NCBI RefSeq assembly: GCF_932276165.1
Contig: NC_063993.1
Coordinates: 1,808,001-1,872,000, forward strand
Length of the DNA: 64,000 nt
Direction: 5' to 3'
Source of the DNA: Plutella xylostella
Lineage: Eukaryota; Arthropoda; Insecta; Lepidoptera; Plutellidae
Part shown: positions 11,716 through 22,275 of the stretch, piece after piece
Layout of the letters: the number at the start of each line of letters is the position of its first letter
Position numbering within the stretch: position 1 is the first letter of the stretch
Translations under genes and position numbers: made by a program
The notes under the pieces: model-generated
Databases searched by the model: none
What the model saw: the letters and a program-made list of their open reading frames with translations, nothing else
What the model was told of the DNA's origin: nothing

Positions 11716-13991
11716 TGAAGCGCCTAGAATTAGTTTCCCCACCCCAAGTGTGAAACACGTTTGATAGTTGAGATATTCGCTCGTTGCGCGCGGCGAAGGG
11801 TGAATCTATAACCTCCCTTCGGCCGTAGTCGGTGGCACGCCTCCCGCATACCTAATAGAAGTGATCCAAATTCTATATTACCCACCGCCAATGGAGCTGC
11901 GAACCTACTGTCAATATTAAATCTACCTGGATTACCTGCTACATCTGTGTGCTATGGTAATTTACACGCATAACTTTGCGTGTACAGACTCTATACGCTT
12001 AGGTACAGGGTATCGATAAATACTATTGATGCACAAATGTGTTAAGGTAAAATAAGATCTAGTCACTTTTAATAATAATTTAAAGTGTCTTCCTGTCTGA
12101 ATTTTGTCCTTTATGTTCATTTAATTTTATGTAAGTACTATAACGATTACAACCTAGTAGATTGATATTAATATTTAAAATAAATAAAGTGCTTTCCAAC
12201 AATGCCTACTTTCTTTTCAAACTGCATGCATAGAAATAAAAGGTTTTTGGTATTGTATTGTATACGGTACACTCTACTTACAATTTTTGGTGCCGACGTC
12301 AATTTTAGATTCGGTTAGAGGCACAAAGGACTAGCACAATGACATTGTTATCACAAATCAAACGTCATTAAGTCCTAATGGATTTCTTTCATCGAGTGGA
12401 ATTAAATATCGTCCCACTATAATAGGTTGTTTGTCATGGAAATAGGGTCTATTATCGCGTGGCCTCGTTCCTTTCAATAGCTAATTAGCTTAAAAATTTC
12501 ATGAACGTTATCGGATTGTATCTTTTTTTGATCATACTTAAAGGAATGAATGGAAAAGATGTGGACTCTATTTCCTTTTCTACTTTGTTTTACCGTGACG
12601 ATAGCGACCCTTAGTAATTGGGGAAGCGATTAGGAAGAGAGAATAAAGTGCCACAAAAGAAATTGATGCATCTAAATTAAGAGAGTTTACAGATAACGGC
12701 CCCGGGGCAGGACGAAGGGCGCCCCACGTTCCACTCAGACTCTCCTTTTGTGTCTATTCAAGGAAAGTTTTGCGTTATTTCCTTCCTTCGGACGCCCGAT
12801 GAGAAAATTTGTTTGTTACTTTAATTTAAATTGTTAACCATTAATGTTGAATGATATTTTGAGTTGATACCTATAAATTTTCTAATTTCCTTTTTCGTTA
12901 ATTATACAAAACTTTCAATTCAATTATTATTTTATCCATAAACACAACAAAATATTACAAGTCTAAATACGAGTAGTATAAAAAGCCATTTCGCAGTCAT
13001 ACCGATTTTTGTTTCTCCTCCGCTGTCTAATTTCCACAACAGCTGGTATCAAACTTTGTATGGAAGATCGAATTAGCTTGAAAACCAAATCTTTGTTTAA
13101 ATGAAATCTTAAAGTCATTAAATACATTCAAGCTAAACTCAATTAAAACATAAATATTGTATGCAGAAACCAAAGATAAGTTGTTGTGACAAGATTAAAC
13201 GTGTTAATCGTAGTCGACATCTCGGCAACACTGTCTGTCAGGAAACCGACACAATACGTCGGCTTTAACACTTGAAGTCTCGGCTTACAATGAACTTATT
13301 TTGTAATTATGCATTCAGTAATTCATTATACGTTTTGGCGCTACGCGGCGTCGGTGGCGGCGTAGCGTTAGAAGGAGTGTTATGTTAATTCTACTGACAT
13401 AATAATACCTTGCTATTTATTTAAGGCTTCAAAGCCGAAATTTATATGCCCTGGCATATTAATTTCGCGTTCCCTTTGAGCTCGTATAATGGAGTAATGT
13501 AGGTTTTTTTCGAGAATCCCTAATGTACTCAGGAAAATGGTGCTAGTCAAAGTTTACAGGACACATATTTTTATACTCGCTATAGGGTTATTTATACATA
13601 GTCAAGAAGCACTTAAAATTTGACGTGTTTTGAAAATTACGAATTCGTTATTTAGACATTTGAGTCGTAACGTTTTAACTTTAATTACGGGCCTAAAAAT
13701 TTACGTAGCGTCGGCAATGTAATCCCGATGTTAATTAATTTAAATTACGAAAAAACATAACATGTGGAAATTGTATAATTAGCATCAGGTACACGTGTAT
13801 ACGTGTTATTTCGGATCCAATCAGTGAATTATGTTTTAACTCAGGTAAATGTTTAAACTAATGTTTTATACGTAACCATCAAGGATAGCCTTATACGTAC
13901 TTGTGTAGCTTGTTGATAATCATACCCTACAAATAAATGGGTTTGGCGTACTTTTGGTGGTTCATCAACACTTCATTTGCAATCTCGTATC
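11716..13991. other. Non-coding stretch, no supported feature
   Basis: No gene or complete element recognised. A small GC-rich hairpin with GCGCTACGC and GCGTAGCG arms sits near 13338-13368. Confidence 0.45.
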
Positions 13992-14100
13992 CTAATCATC
14001 ATCAGCCCGTAATTGTCCACTGCTAGAGTTAGGTTTCTCCAGAGGGGCGCCACAACACTCTGTCCTCAGCCTTCCTCATCCATCCACATCCACACTACCG
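13992..14100 (-). mobile_element. SINE/LINE 3' end fragment
   Basis: Words such as ATCATCATCAGCCC, GTCCACTGCT, CCACAACACTCTGTCCTC and CCTTCCTCATCCATCC are typical of a common lepidopteran repeat that carries a CAGCCC...CCACTGCTGG motif. The orientation is tentative. Confidence 0.45.
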
Positions 14101-14128
14101 GCTACAAGTTTCAGACTCGATATGGTTA

Positions 14129-14341
14129 TAGTGCGACAAACTTATCTGTTCCGGTGAGAGCGAACTAAATCGATCCATATCTCATAACTTACCAATGAAT
14201 TATACATTCATTTAGATTAGATGGGTTTATTAAAACCGGAAAAGCGAATTACCACTACAGGCAAACTTAAAATCTTATAGAATTAAGAAATTTTAGACAT
14301 TTACGTGAGCTCTCACCGGAACAGATAAGTTTGTGGCACTG
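14129..14341. mobile_element. 213-bp MITE with 33-bp terminal inverted repeats
   Basis: The inverted repeats at 14129-14161 and 14309-14341 share ACAAACTTATCTGTTCCGG and differ at only a few positions. TA flanks both ends (14127-14128 and 14342-14343), as expected for Tc1/mariner-type insertion. The interior is AT-rich and non-coding, so the element is non-autonomous. Its superfamily is inferred from the TA alone. Confidence 0.75.
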
Positions 14342-15048
14342 TAATTAAGAGATGCTCCATAAAACTATTAAATTTATTTAAATAAAAATATGTATATCCT
14401 TCCAAATTGACCCAAGTGCATTGTACCCATTCAAAAACGGCGATACGGCTCGCGAGTCTCACGTGAGTAAAAATGTACAGCGAAAAGTGACTCCCTGACT
14501 ACCCCTTCAGGGATTACAGTCGTGAGCATATATATGTATGCCAATTGACATAGCCAGCTAATAGAAAAGGTGATAAAATACGGTCTGTGTTGATAGCGGA
14601 CAAGCAATAGTGATTCACGCGAGCTACACTGAAAAGTAATCAATTGACCGCCTATCGACCACCACCACAACTTTGGCCATAGTTATGAAAATAATTTCCG
14701 CTCCAACTAGTAATGTTTTCCTAATTAATCCGGGGGTCCTGGCCGTATTATCCACTTGCAGGTCAATATTTAATCTGTTTAGATCCGGCCTCCCCCAGTA
14801 ATGCCAATTTGATAAGCCCGACACCCGACATCGTCGAAATTAGTGTCAATATTTACGTAATTTAGTGGGAAACAATTCTATAGAAAGCGATAAGCAGAAC
14901 CGCTTTCTGCTGAATTGTTTTCCAGTAAGTTTGTATTATATCGGAACCATCAGCATTTGATATTGATTCTTCATAATTATATAAGTATAGTTACTTATTT
15001 AATATTCTAAATGGTATGTCGGAATCATAGTGTAGTACGCACTTTCGA
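14342..15048. other. Non-coding stretch, no supported feature
   Basis: Overlapping small minus-strand frames at 14431-14824 have no recognised family and no conserved motif. No repeat was recognised. Confidence 0.4.
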
Positions 15049-15240
15049 TACAGCGAGTAATAATAATAAGTTCTATTCTATTCTATTATCTGTGGGGGTG
15101 TAAGTACCTGCACCTGGCTCTCTCGAATGGAATCTTTGTGCATATCCCCAAGGTCTAAACTGCCTTCCTAAGCTTGGACCATTTCCCCACCATGCTGGTC
15201 CACTGCGGGTTGGTGGGTTCACACATCTAGATGTGCTAAT
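15049..15240 (-). mobile_element. Lepidopteran dispersed repeat with ATTCT-type tail
   Basis: A TTCTATTCTATTCTATTA microsatellite near 15070 is followed by a body containing TGCACCTGGCTCTC, CTAAGCTTGGACC and CCACTGCGGGTTGGTGGG. I recognise this as a common noctuid/pyralid-type dispersed repeat. Strand is inferred from the position of the tail and is tentative. Confidence 0.5.
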
Positions 15241-16927
15241 AATAAGTTAAAATCAATACAATTTAAATATCAAAGGCGAAAGTACCGACTGTGATTTGAC
15301 TGAAATTTTGCACCAAGTACTTAATTAGTGTGTACGAACACAATTAAGTATTTAATAAGTAGGTAGCTGTTTCACATTCTATTTAGTTAAAGGATTATAG
15401 CTCTTAGTATCCGATGAACAAGGTAGAAACTGGTTGTCTACACAAAATTCACATAATATCATGGCTTGTAAAGGTAAAATTAGTTATTCAACTAAATAGT
15501 GTTGTTAGGTAAACAATCTAATATTCACACGAAATTGTTATTGCGCAAAATGATAGTTATTAGCCGATTGCAATGGAATTTGCACTTTAAGATATTAGTA
15601 AAAGAGATGAAATTTCATAGTATTCACACAGCTACGGTTGGGTGGCTTTGTGTTGCTTATCGTATACCGTACTTGTTTAGTTAGTTAGTACAAATTGTTT
15701 ACTGCATAATTATATTTCTATTATAATTTAAAATTCTTTTAAGTCAAACAATTTTAAAATACAATGAAATTTAAAATATTTCATAATTTACTTATTTCGT
15801 AATCACAAATATTTATCATTATCTATTGAAAAGAAACTGGGTATGATTTCTTTATTTAGATTTTAACTAACTAAGCATTGAAATTTCCCTAAAATGAAAA
15901 ACATAAAAGTACCTAACTATACCTATAACTAGTATAAATTCTTATTTTAATATTATTTTATGTAATCATTGAAGCCATACGATAAATAAATAAATAAATA
16001 TACAATTCACCGTCCGTTATCATTCTCACCACGCAACACCTCACATGCACACAGACAGCTGCATACAATGCAACTTTGGAGCCGAACTATTCCAAATTCT
16101 ACGTTTGTTGGACGAGGAGTAAAAAACTGGCCATTTTGTTTCGAACTGTACGGGTCTCGCTTGGGGCGTTGCTACTTTATGAACAGTATTTATACGAACC
16201 TGTTATAGAAACCCGAGGGTAACCTTTTTGGAAAGAAAAAATAATAGGTATTATTGTAGTGAGGGCACGTACGAGGAGGTAGAATAACGAAAACACTCCG
16301 CTTTCCAGTCATAAACATAAATGCTTAGTCCATGGCGCACAAGCACAACGTACTGAATCAATAGTATTATACATTTTAAGTGGTCGATACAAGGTCGAAT
16401 GGTTTATAAGATATTTCATATTTGACCACCTGCGTTACCGACTATTATAGTAAGTGGTCAAAATGGGTAGCGGTCACAGGTATTAAATGTATAAACTTTT
16501 TTCGAGAAGCTTTTAAGTCTGCACTGGCACTAAAAAAAATTAAAAAAAAAATACACCTCACACAAACATGCAAGCAGCACATACCTACACAGTGCAAGGT
16601 ATGAACAACAGATTCCTAGAAATGGAATATTATAAATTGTAATGTACATGTTATTATGTATAAATATTGAACAGCACTGGCAAGGCATATGGATCTGTAC
16701 GCTTCGATTCGTCTCTCGCTTCTTGCATTACACCCACATTGAAAACTCCCATTGTTAATGTTTAAAACATACCACAAACATGTAAAGCAAACATCCATTA
16801 GCTTCCGCGTACCGCTCCCACCCTAAAGCTTAGATACATATATTCTAAAAACAATGCCAACTTTTTACTCAGAATGCCGCTCACAAAAGGAAATAATTGG
16901 CAAACAACATTTTTTTAAACCCTTTTG
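15241..16927. other. Non-coding stretch, no supported feature
   Basis: AT-rich sequence. An AAAT/ATAA tetranucleotide run lies near 15983-16000. No gene recognised. Confidence 0.45.
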
Positions 16928-17060
16928 CGGCCCGAATAGCTACACCGTCCCCGCAGCCCCGCCGCGCCCCGCTGATTGGATGACGTTGCCAAATTAATTC
17001 TCAAAGCAGCTACTGTGTCAACAGAGTAGATAAATTAAAACTTTACGCCGACACTCAACT
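16928..17060 (+). promoter_or_regulatory. Possible core promoter region of the TMTC gene
   Basis: This patch immediately upstream of the TMTC exon is much more GC- and CpG-rich than its surroundings. It contains CCCCGCC-type boxes, an inverted CCAAT box (GATTGG, near 16975) and a CRE-like TGACG (near 16981). These fit a housekeeping-type promoter, but this is inference. An equally possible reading is that the T-rich run ending in CAG at 17075 is a splice acceptor, which would place the promoter further upstream. Confidence 0.35.
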
Positions 17061-17075
17061 TTTTTTTTGTTGCAG
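17057..17075 (+). other. Possible splice acceptor before the TMTC coding exon
   Basis: A run of T residues (17060-17068) leads to TTGCAG ending at 17075, a good acceptor. If used, the exon would start at 17076 and the upstream 5' UTR exon lies elsewhere. It cannot be told from sequence alone whether it is used. Confidence 0.45.
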
Positions 17076-17079
17076 GCCA

Positions 17080-17127
17080 ATGAGCGTCGAGCGCGCGCCG
17101 CGCCAATGTGCAGATGTAAACATGTGA
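17080..17127 (+). promoter_or_regulatory. Short upstream ORF in the TMTC 5' leader
   Basis: An ATG at 17080 opens a 15-codon frame ending at TGA 17125-17127, in a different frame from TMTC. It overlaps the weak TMTC ATG at 17106 and ends 29 bases before the favoured start at 17157. It could lower translation by forcing reinitiation. Whether it lies in the mature mRNA depends on the transcription start or acceptor. Confidence 0.4.
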
Positions 17128-17156
17128 CGCTCAAAACTTTGAAAACGAGCGGGAAA

Positions 17157-17443
17157 ATGAAGCGTCGCTCTCTCGCGACGATCCGGGAGGAGAGCAGCCG
17201 GGGCAGCGTGTGCAACAGTGACGCCGCTATCTACGCGATGGTGACGGCAACAGCGGTGCTGAGCTACGTGAACAGCCTGGGCGGGCAGTTCGTGCACGAC
17301 GACATCCCCGCCATCTTGACCAACGGTGACGTCACGGGCGCCAGCTCGCTCAAGGAGCTGTTTCTGAACGACTTCTGGGGCACGCCGATGGCTGACGTCA
17401 CCAGCCATAAGTCTTACAGGCCGCTTACTACGCTGTCTTTCAG
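17157..17443 (+). CDS. TMTC1-like protein, N-terminal coding exon (partial)
   Basis: This is the first coding exon of a transmembrane and TPR repeat-containing protein. The family consists of ER membrane GT-C-type proteins linked to O-mannosylation of cadherins, with an N-terminal multi-helix part and a C-terminal TPR array. The exon gives 95 residues plus two bases of an arginine codon. Residues 1-22 are basic and presumably cytosolic. About 23-42 form the first membrane helix. FVHDD (residues 45-49) carries the acidic pair of the first luminal loop. NDFWG (71-75) and SHKSYRPL (83-90) are family signatures. Spacing and the GTPMADVTSHKSYRPL context fit TMTC1 better than TMTC2, by memory only. 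I chose ATG 17157 because AAA precedes it (good insect context) and it lies after the upstream ORF; ATG 17106 would add 17 residues. The exon ends in AG followed by GTGAGT (phase 2). The rest of the protein lies outside the window. Confidence 0.85.
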
Positions 17444-17449
17444 GTGAGT

Positions 17450-20400
17450 TTTTAACCGACATCGAAAAAGGTGGCGGTTCTTAATTCAGACGTATTTGTG
17501 TTGTTTAATTTAGTGCCAATTTCTCCATTGTCGGTTATCTAACCGACAGGCATTGATTTATAAATTAAACGACATCTCCATATAAAATTCATGACAGATG
17601 TGTCAAAAGTTAACCACTACTCCCTGGTTATGCTCTAACTCTAACTGAGAATGGAGAAATATGCACTTGATTTATTGCATGACGTATTAGGTATATAGGT
17701 GTGTATTATAGCTTGATAAGTATCTACTCAGTTTCCATCGAGAGAGTTAATGTTTCTATTATTAGGTGCAAGAAGAAGCAGAACTCTTAGAATCACAATA
17801 CGAGTATACATGTATGCATGTACGCATTATGTATTATTTGATTTAAAGAATTTATTGAAGCTATGATTACAATAAAACATATTATAAGAAGGAATGTGTT
17901 CCACGATATAATTAACTCAAAAGAAGCTCAAACCTCAATTTTATACGAACGCACAAACGAACGTTCTATAAGGTGATTATGGTGTCTTAACACAGGTAAA
18001 TGTAGGTATGTAATTATCTCAGGAAGCAAGGTATCAGCCTTCAGACAGAAAACATTGCAGACGCCAAATACTATTTAACATTAATATGTTTCGTAGAAAA
18101 TGCTGGGAATGTAGCTATTTCCCTTATCATTATGAGTAATGTTATCTCAACTACAAAATGTCTGCTTCCTAGAGGTCCCTTTGTCCTAGATTACATTGGT
18201 CTTCATTTAGCTGAGCTAAAAGGGTTTAGTTTAGGTTAAGTCTAGCTTAGACTCTGAGCATAATCACATTATTTGCTTATCTTGATACTAATCGTATAAG
18301 TAGGTACAACTTGATTCATACACGTACTCGATACATTTCAAAGAATTATTTGAGCCATGGTTTTTTGCTATTCTTAGACTTACGTGTATAGTGTAAGATC
18401 AGTACTTTACGTATAATACACATATTTTTATTCAATGCTTAAAACACCATGTGTGTTAGAAGAAAACAACATGTAGGTATTTCGTTTAGGCATGTATATA
18501 TTTTATATGTGTGTATGTAAATAGCGTATACTTCACGGCGTTTAGGCGAGGATCCTTGCATCCTTTCTTTATTCATGTGATGCTATTTGTTTTAGGAAGC
18601 GTTTTTTGCACTCAATAAAGCTGGATAAGAGGGTGCGCGGCCCCTTTGAATAAAAAGATACGTCGACTGACTAATAAGATTAAACGTCCCGGGTATTTTG
18701 TTAAACCGATCCCGATCTACGGATATGTAGAAGAACTCATTGATTTAAACTTTAAAATACGAATATTTTAAGTCAACAGTAAAGACTAGAAAGTTCATAT
18801 AACGTAGCTATGCCTCTTACCCTTTAAGAAACGATGTAATTTTCATACGGTTCAAAAATTTATAGCGATGAAAATGTGAACCCTCCTTTTTGCTTCACTA
18901 TAGCCGGGTGATAATGTGCTCTCGTATGATAAATAGCATAGTTAAAAAGTCCAATCCTCACATGTAACTCTAGTCACGGACTTTATCGGGTTGATAGAGC
19001 ATAAAATAAACGAGATAAAATGTCATCGTACAAAAATATTACCCGAAAAAGCGGACTAATGTTTGTGGTAAGCATGTTCATAGCTCAGCCTGAGGGGCGG
19101 TCGGTATAAATCCAGCTCTGAGGTGACTTTGGGAAATTTTCCCGGAAAATATCCGGCCCCGGAAATATTCCCGACCCGAATTCCCGCAGCTTCGGAACAT
19201 TCCAGAACACTCAAAATGTATGGCATACTTCTCCAAGTCCAAAGACCTTGTTGAATAGATATAAAATTAATTAGATATTTTATTTTGGAAAGTTTTCGGA
19301 ATTTAATCTCTTTGCTTTATTAGCTACAGGGCACAGGAAGGGTCGCCCTGTGTCTATCCATAAACAACTATATAGTTTCACGTTTGAAGTATCCGCAATG
19401 AAATGTCGGTTCATTATAAATATTGCCTAGTTATATTTTACGTATATTAGTAGTAATAATATCAAAGTATTTATTAATACAGTTAAATGGTATTAAAGTT
19501 GTACAATTTAGGTGCCTTCATAACTAAATAGTTTATAAAAAATATACATATAACATAGTACAGGCAGATATTTCATGCAAATGTTGACTCATAAAAATCT
19601 TTGTCTAATAGATAAAGGGAAGGTTGAAGGGGAGATTTGAGTTTGATATATTATCTCCCAGCCACATAGTGTCATGTAATCATAAGGGCTTCACTGTGTG
19701 GGTTTCCCCACCGTAGTTAATCTTTCATTATTATCTACGCATCGGATCTAAAGTGCTGTTGTTTAAACCTCTTGTTTATTCATATTGGATAAACTCCAAA
19801 TACCGCTCAGCTCAGTGCATACTTCTGTCTGGCCTAGACTTGCAGTGCATAGCGCGGTCATGTGCAAAAACGATAGAATTAAAGGCCTACATCTCTATGC
19901 AAATATTGGCACATCCAATACACGGTTTATCGTTTAGTTTTTTGTGTCATGTCTAAAAAACTATACGCTGGCTGTCGCACCATCGGAGCGGCTGAAAAAT
20001 TCAAAGCTTTTATGTAAAAAGTTGCCTGAGAGTATTATGTCATCGTATCAATATTTTATGGGTGGCTCCTTTTGCACTTAAGCGATAGGAAACAACCCAG
20101 TGGAGTGTTTTATGTAGCCCTAAAATGTTCGTTGTGAGGCCGGCGGTCTCTGCAGGCGGCTGTTAGTTCTTCGGCTTAGTGCCGCCGCTCGAGCTTGCTC
20201 CTTACCAACATGCCCGCTGTACTTTGCATAAATTTAAACGCCGAAAGGGCTATTTCAACCTACATTCATTCTCATTCCGTTGCAGCATTAATTCCACGTA
20301 TTTACTTTAAGCATTAACGATAAATTATTATGATTAATTTCATATGAGAACTTTAATAGCCACGACATTACCGTGAACGCTATTCCAGGCATGCAAAATG

Positions 20401-22057
20401 AAAAGGCAAGTTTATTGGCGATCAAACGGAGGCCTTAGACATCTTTATTTATTCGTCTTTACGTTTTATGTGTCGGATGCGATACGTGTGAGACTCTAGT
20501 GTAGGGTTTAAAGAGACTGTCGCGAGTGTCTGAGAAATAATAGGCTATTTGCAGTGTCGGCGGAGACGAGACGCGACGAGAAGCGGCAAGGATCTGGCTC
20601 GGAGTAATCACAACCCGCCCCGGGGACCTGTAAAAACAAATGCTAACAAATCGTTACCAGCTGCCTACGCAGCTATTTAGAATTTAGATGTGTTCCAAAT
20701 TGTTGCGTCTTCTTAATGGCGTCCTTGATGTTATTTACATTAACGAGAACACTTTATTTAAATTTCTGGACCTTTTATTTTATACGTGTATCTGCGTAGT
20801 TGTATCTGAGATCGTCCCAGTGAACAATGGGTACAGAGAACAATGATGGCCGCAACCAAATCCGTGCAACTGTCCTTGCATTCGTGCAGTCGGATGCTTC
20901 ATTTTCCGGATATTAATGTGTAGTCTAGATACTGTACATAGAGATATAATAGAGCGACCACAATATAAATACATGCACTATTAATGGGATATCTAAAGAC
21001 TCAAGTCTTATTCATATATCACTACCTCAACTCACCGTAAATCTCCCAAAGATAAGTAAACACCCAGCTCATCCTTACTAACACTCCTTAGTTGCGAAAA
21101 CAGAGCGAAAATATGAATCAAATGGAAATGGCTTAAGAGATTATGTTCTCGCAAACAAGAGCGTTAAGTAAACACGTTCAAGAGCCATTTCTCATAAAAA
21201 TAAGGGGAAAAAACTTGATAGTTGATTACACAATTACAGCGGCGACGGCATAAGTAACTTAATACCGGGAGCTATAACTTAAGTCGGCGCTCGCGAGACG
21301 TACGGCGCTGGCATTCCTTAAGCTGCGGACACACCTACGCGTCCGCGACGTCGCGTCGTCGGGCCGCTACAACTGAGAGAGAAACTTAGTTATCATTGAC
21401 CAACACAAGTATAAGTTTTGATTGTAATAAATTCTAATACAGCTCAATCGATCACTATTATGTTACTAATTACAATAAATATGTGCATGTACATAATGAA
21501 AACTATTGTGAAAAACTACACACTGACCCATCAACGTAGGGTCATTAAAGTTATAAATTTTATAAAATATATGCAATTTCTTAAATTTTCCAGTTATAAT
21601 TTATGAATCATAAGTAGGTCCAAGTTTTTACTAGGTATACGGGACATCAGTTAACACGAACCGTTTCCCGTCCAGCTTCGCACTCGTTTAAGCCGCACCA
21701 GTGTGGACGGAGCTTTAATGTTGTTCGTCTTGTTTTACTATCTACTTTGATTGCGTTTTTATCTTGAACTTCAGCAGGTTAACTGGATGAAAATGCTTTC
21801 AGCATTCCAGATTCTAACATTGGCTCAGCTGTATTTATACTGTAGGTCTTCTAGAATGCAGCGGTGGAATTTAGATTGTTCGGCAGCGACGGTGCTACTC
21901 GTGGTATGCGGTAACCACTATTTTATACAGAGTTCAAAAATAACTTTGAAAATATTCTGTAAGTATATTAATGTTTACGGAAACCCGAACGAATTCACGC
22001 AGAGACTATATAATAAAATTATTGCTTAGTATAATATAATATAACTTAATACTATCC
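17450..22057. other. Intronic stretch, mostly unique-looking sequence
   Basis: No exon or RNA gene supported. A cluster of GGAAA/CCCGG words including a kappaB-like site lies at about 19131-19175. A region at 21318-21715 has imperfectly mirrored GCGGACACAC / GTGTGGACGG ends and may be a decayed DNA transposon. Neither is firm. Confidence 0.4.
19131..19143. promoter_or_regulatory. NF-kappaB-like site
   Basis: GGGAAATTTTCCC matches the general Rel/NF-kappaB consensus. Directly after it come CCGGAAAATATCCGG and CCCCGGAAATATTCCCG, giving a dense cluster of related half-sites within about 45 bp. A role as an intronic enhancer is speculation. Confidence 0.25.
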
Positions 22058-22275
22058 GCCATCCGACCCCAAGCTAGGCAGAGCCTTTGTTATGGGTATC
22101 GGACAGCTGATAAATCTACACAAATACATAGATACATATTAAATATAAATATCAACACCCCAGACCCGAGTACAAATATCTGTCTTTAAACAAATATCTG
22201 CCCCGGCCGGGAATCGAACCCGGGACCTTCAGCTCAGCAGTCAGGGTCACTAACCACTGCGCCATTCGACCGTCC
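22058..22275. mobile_element. SINE with body and inverted tRNA-like module
   Basis: On the + strand, the CATCCGACC / AGGCAGAGCC / GGGTATCGGACAGC body (22058-22110) is followed by an AT-rich middle. It then ends in a tRNA-like unit lying on the minus strand (22199-22275). That unit read in reverse has an A-box TGGCGCAGTGGTTAGTG and a B-box GGTTCGATTCC. The same body is found at 11637 and, in reverse, at 35830-35930. This copy is well preserved. Confidence 0.75.

Noticed and set aside
17055..17462. 135-residue minus-strand frame opposite the TMTC exon
   Set aside because: Antisense shadow of a GC-rich coding exon; the plus strand carries the conserved family motifs.
21318..21715. TTAA-flanked transposon with GCGGACACAC ends
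   Set aside because: The two ends match only loosely and the flanks are not convincingly duplicated.
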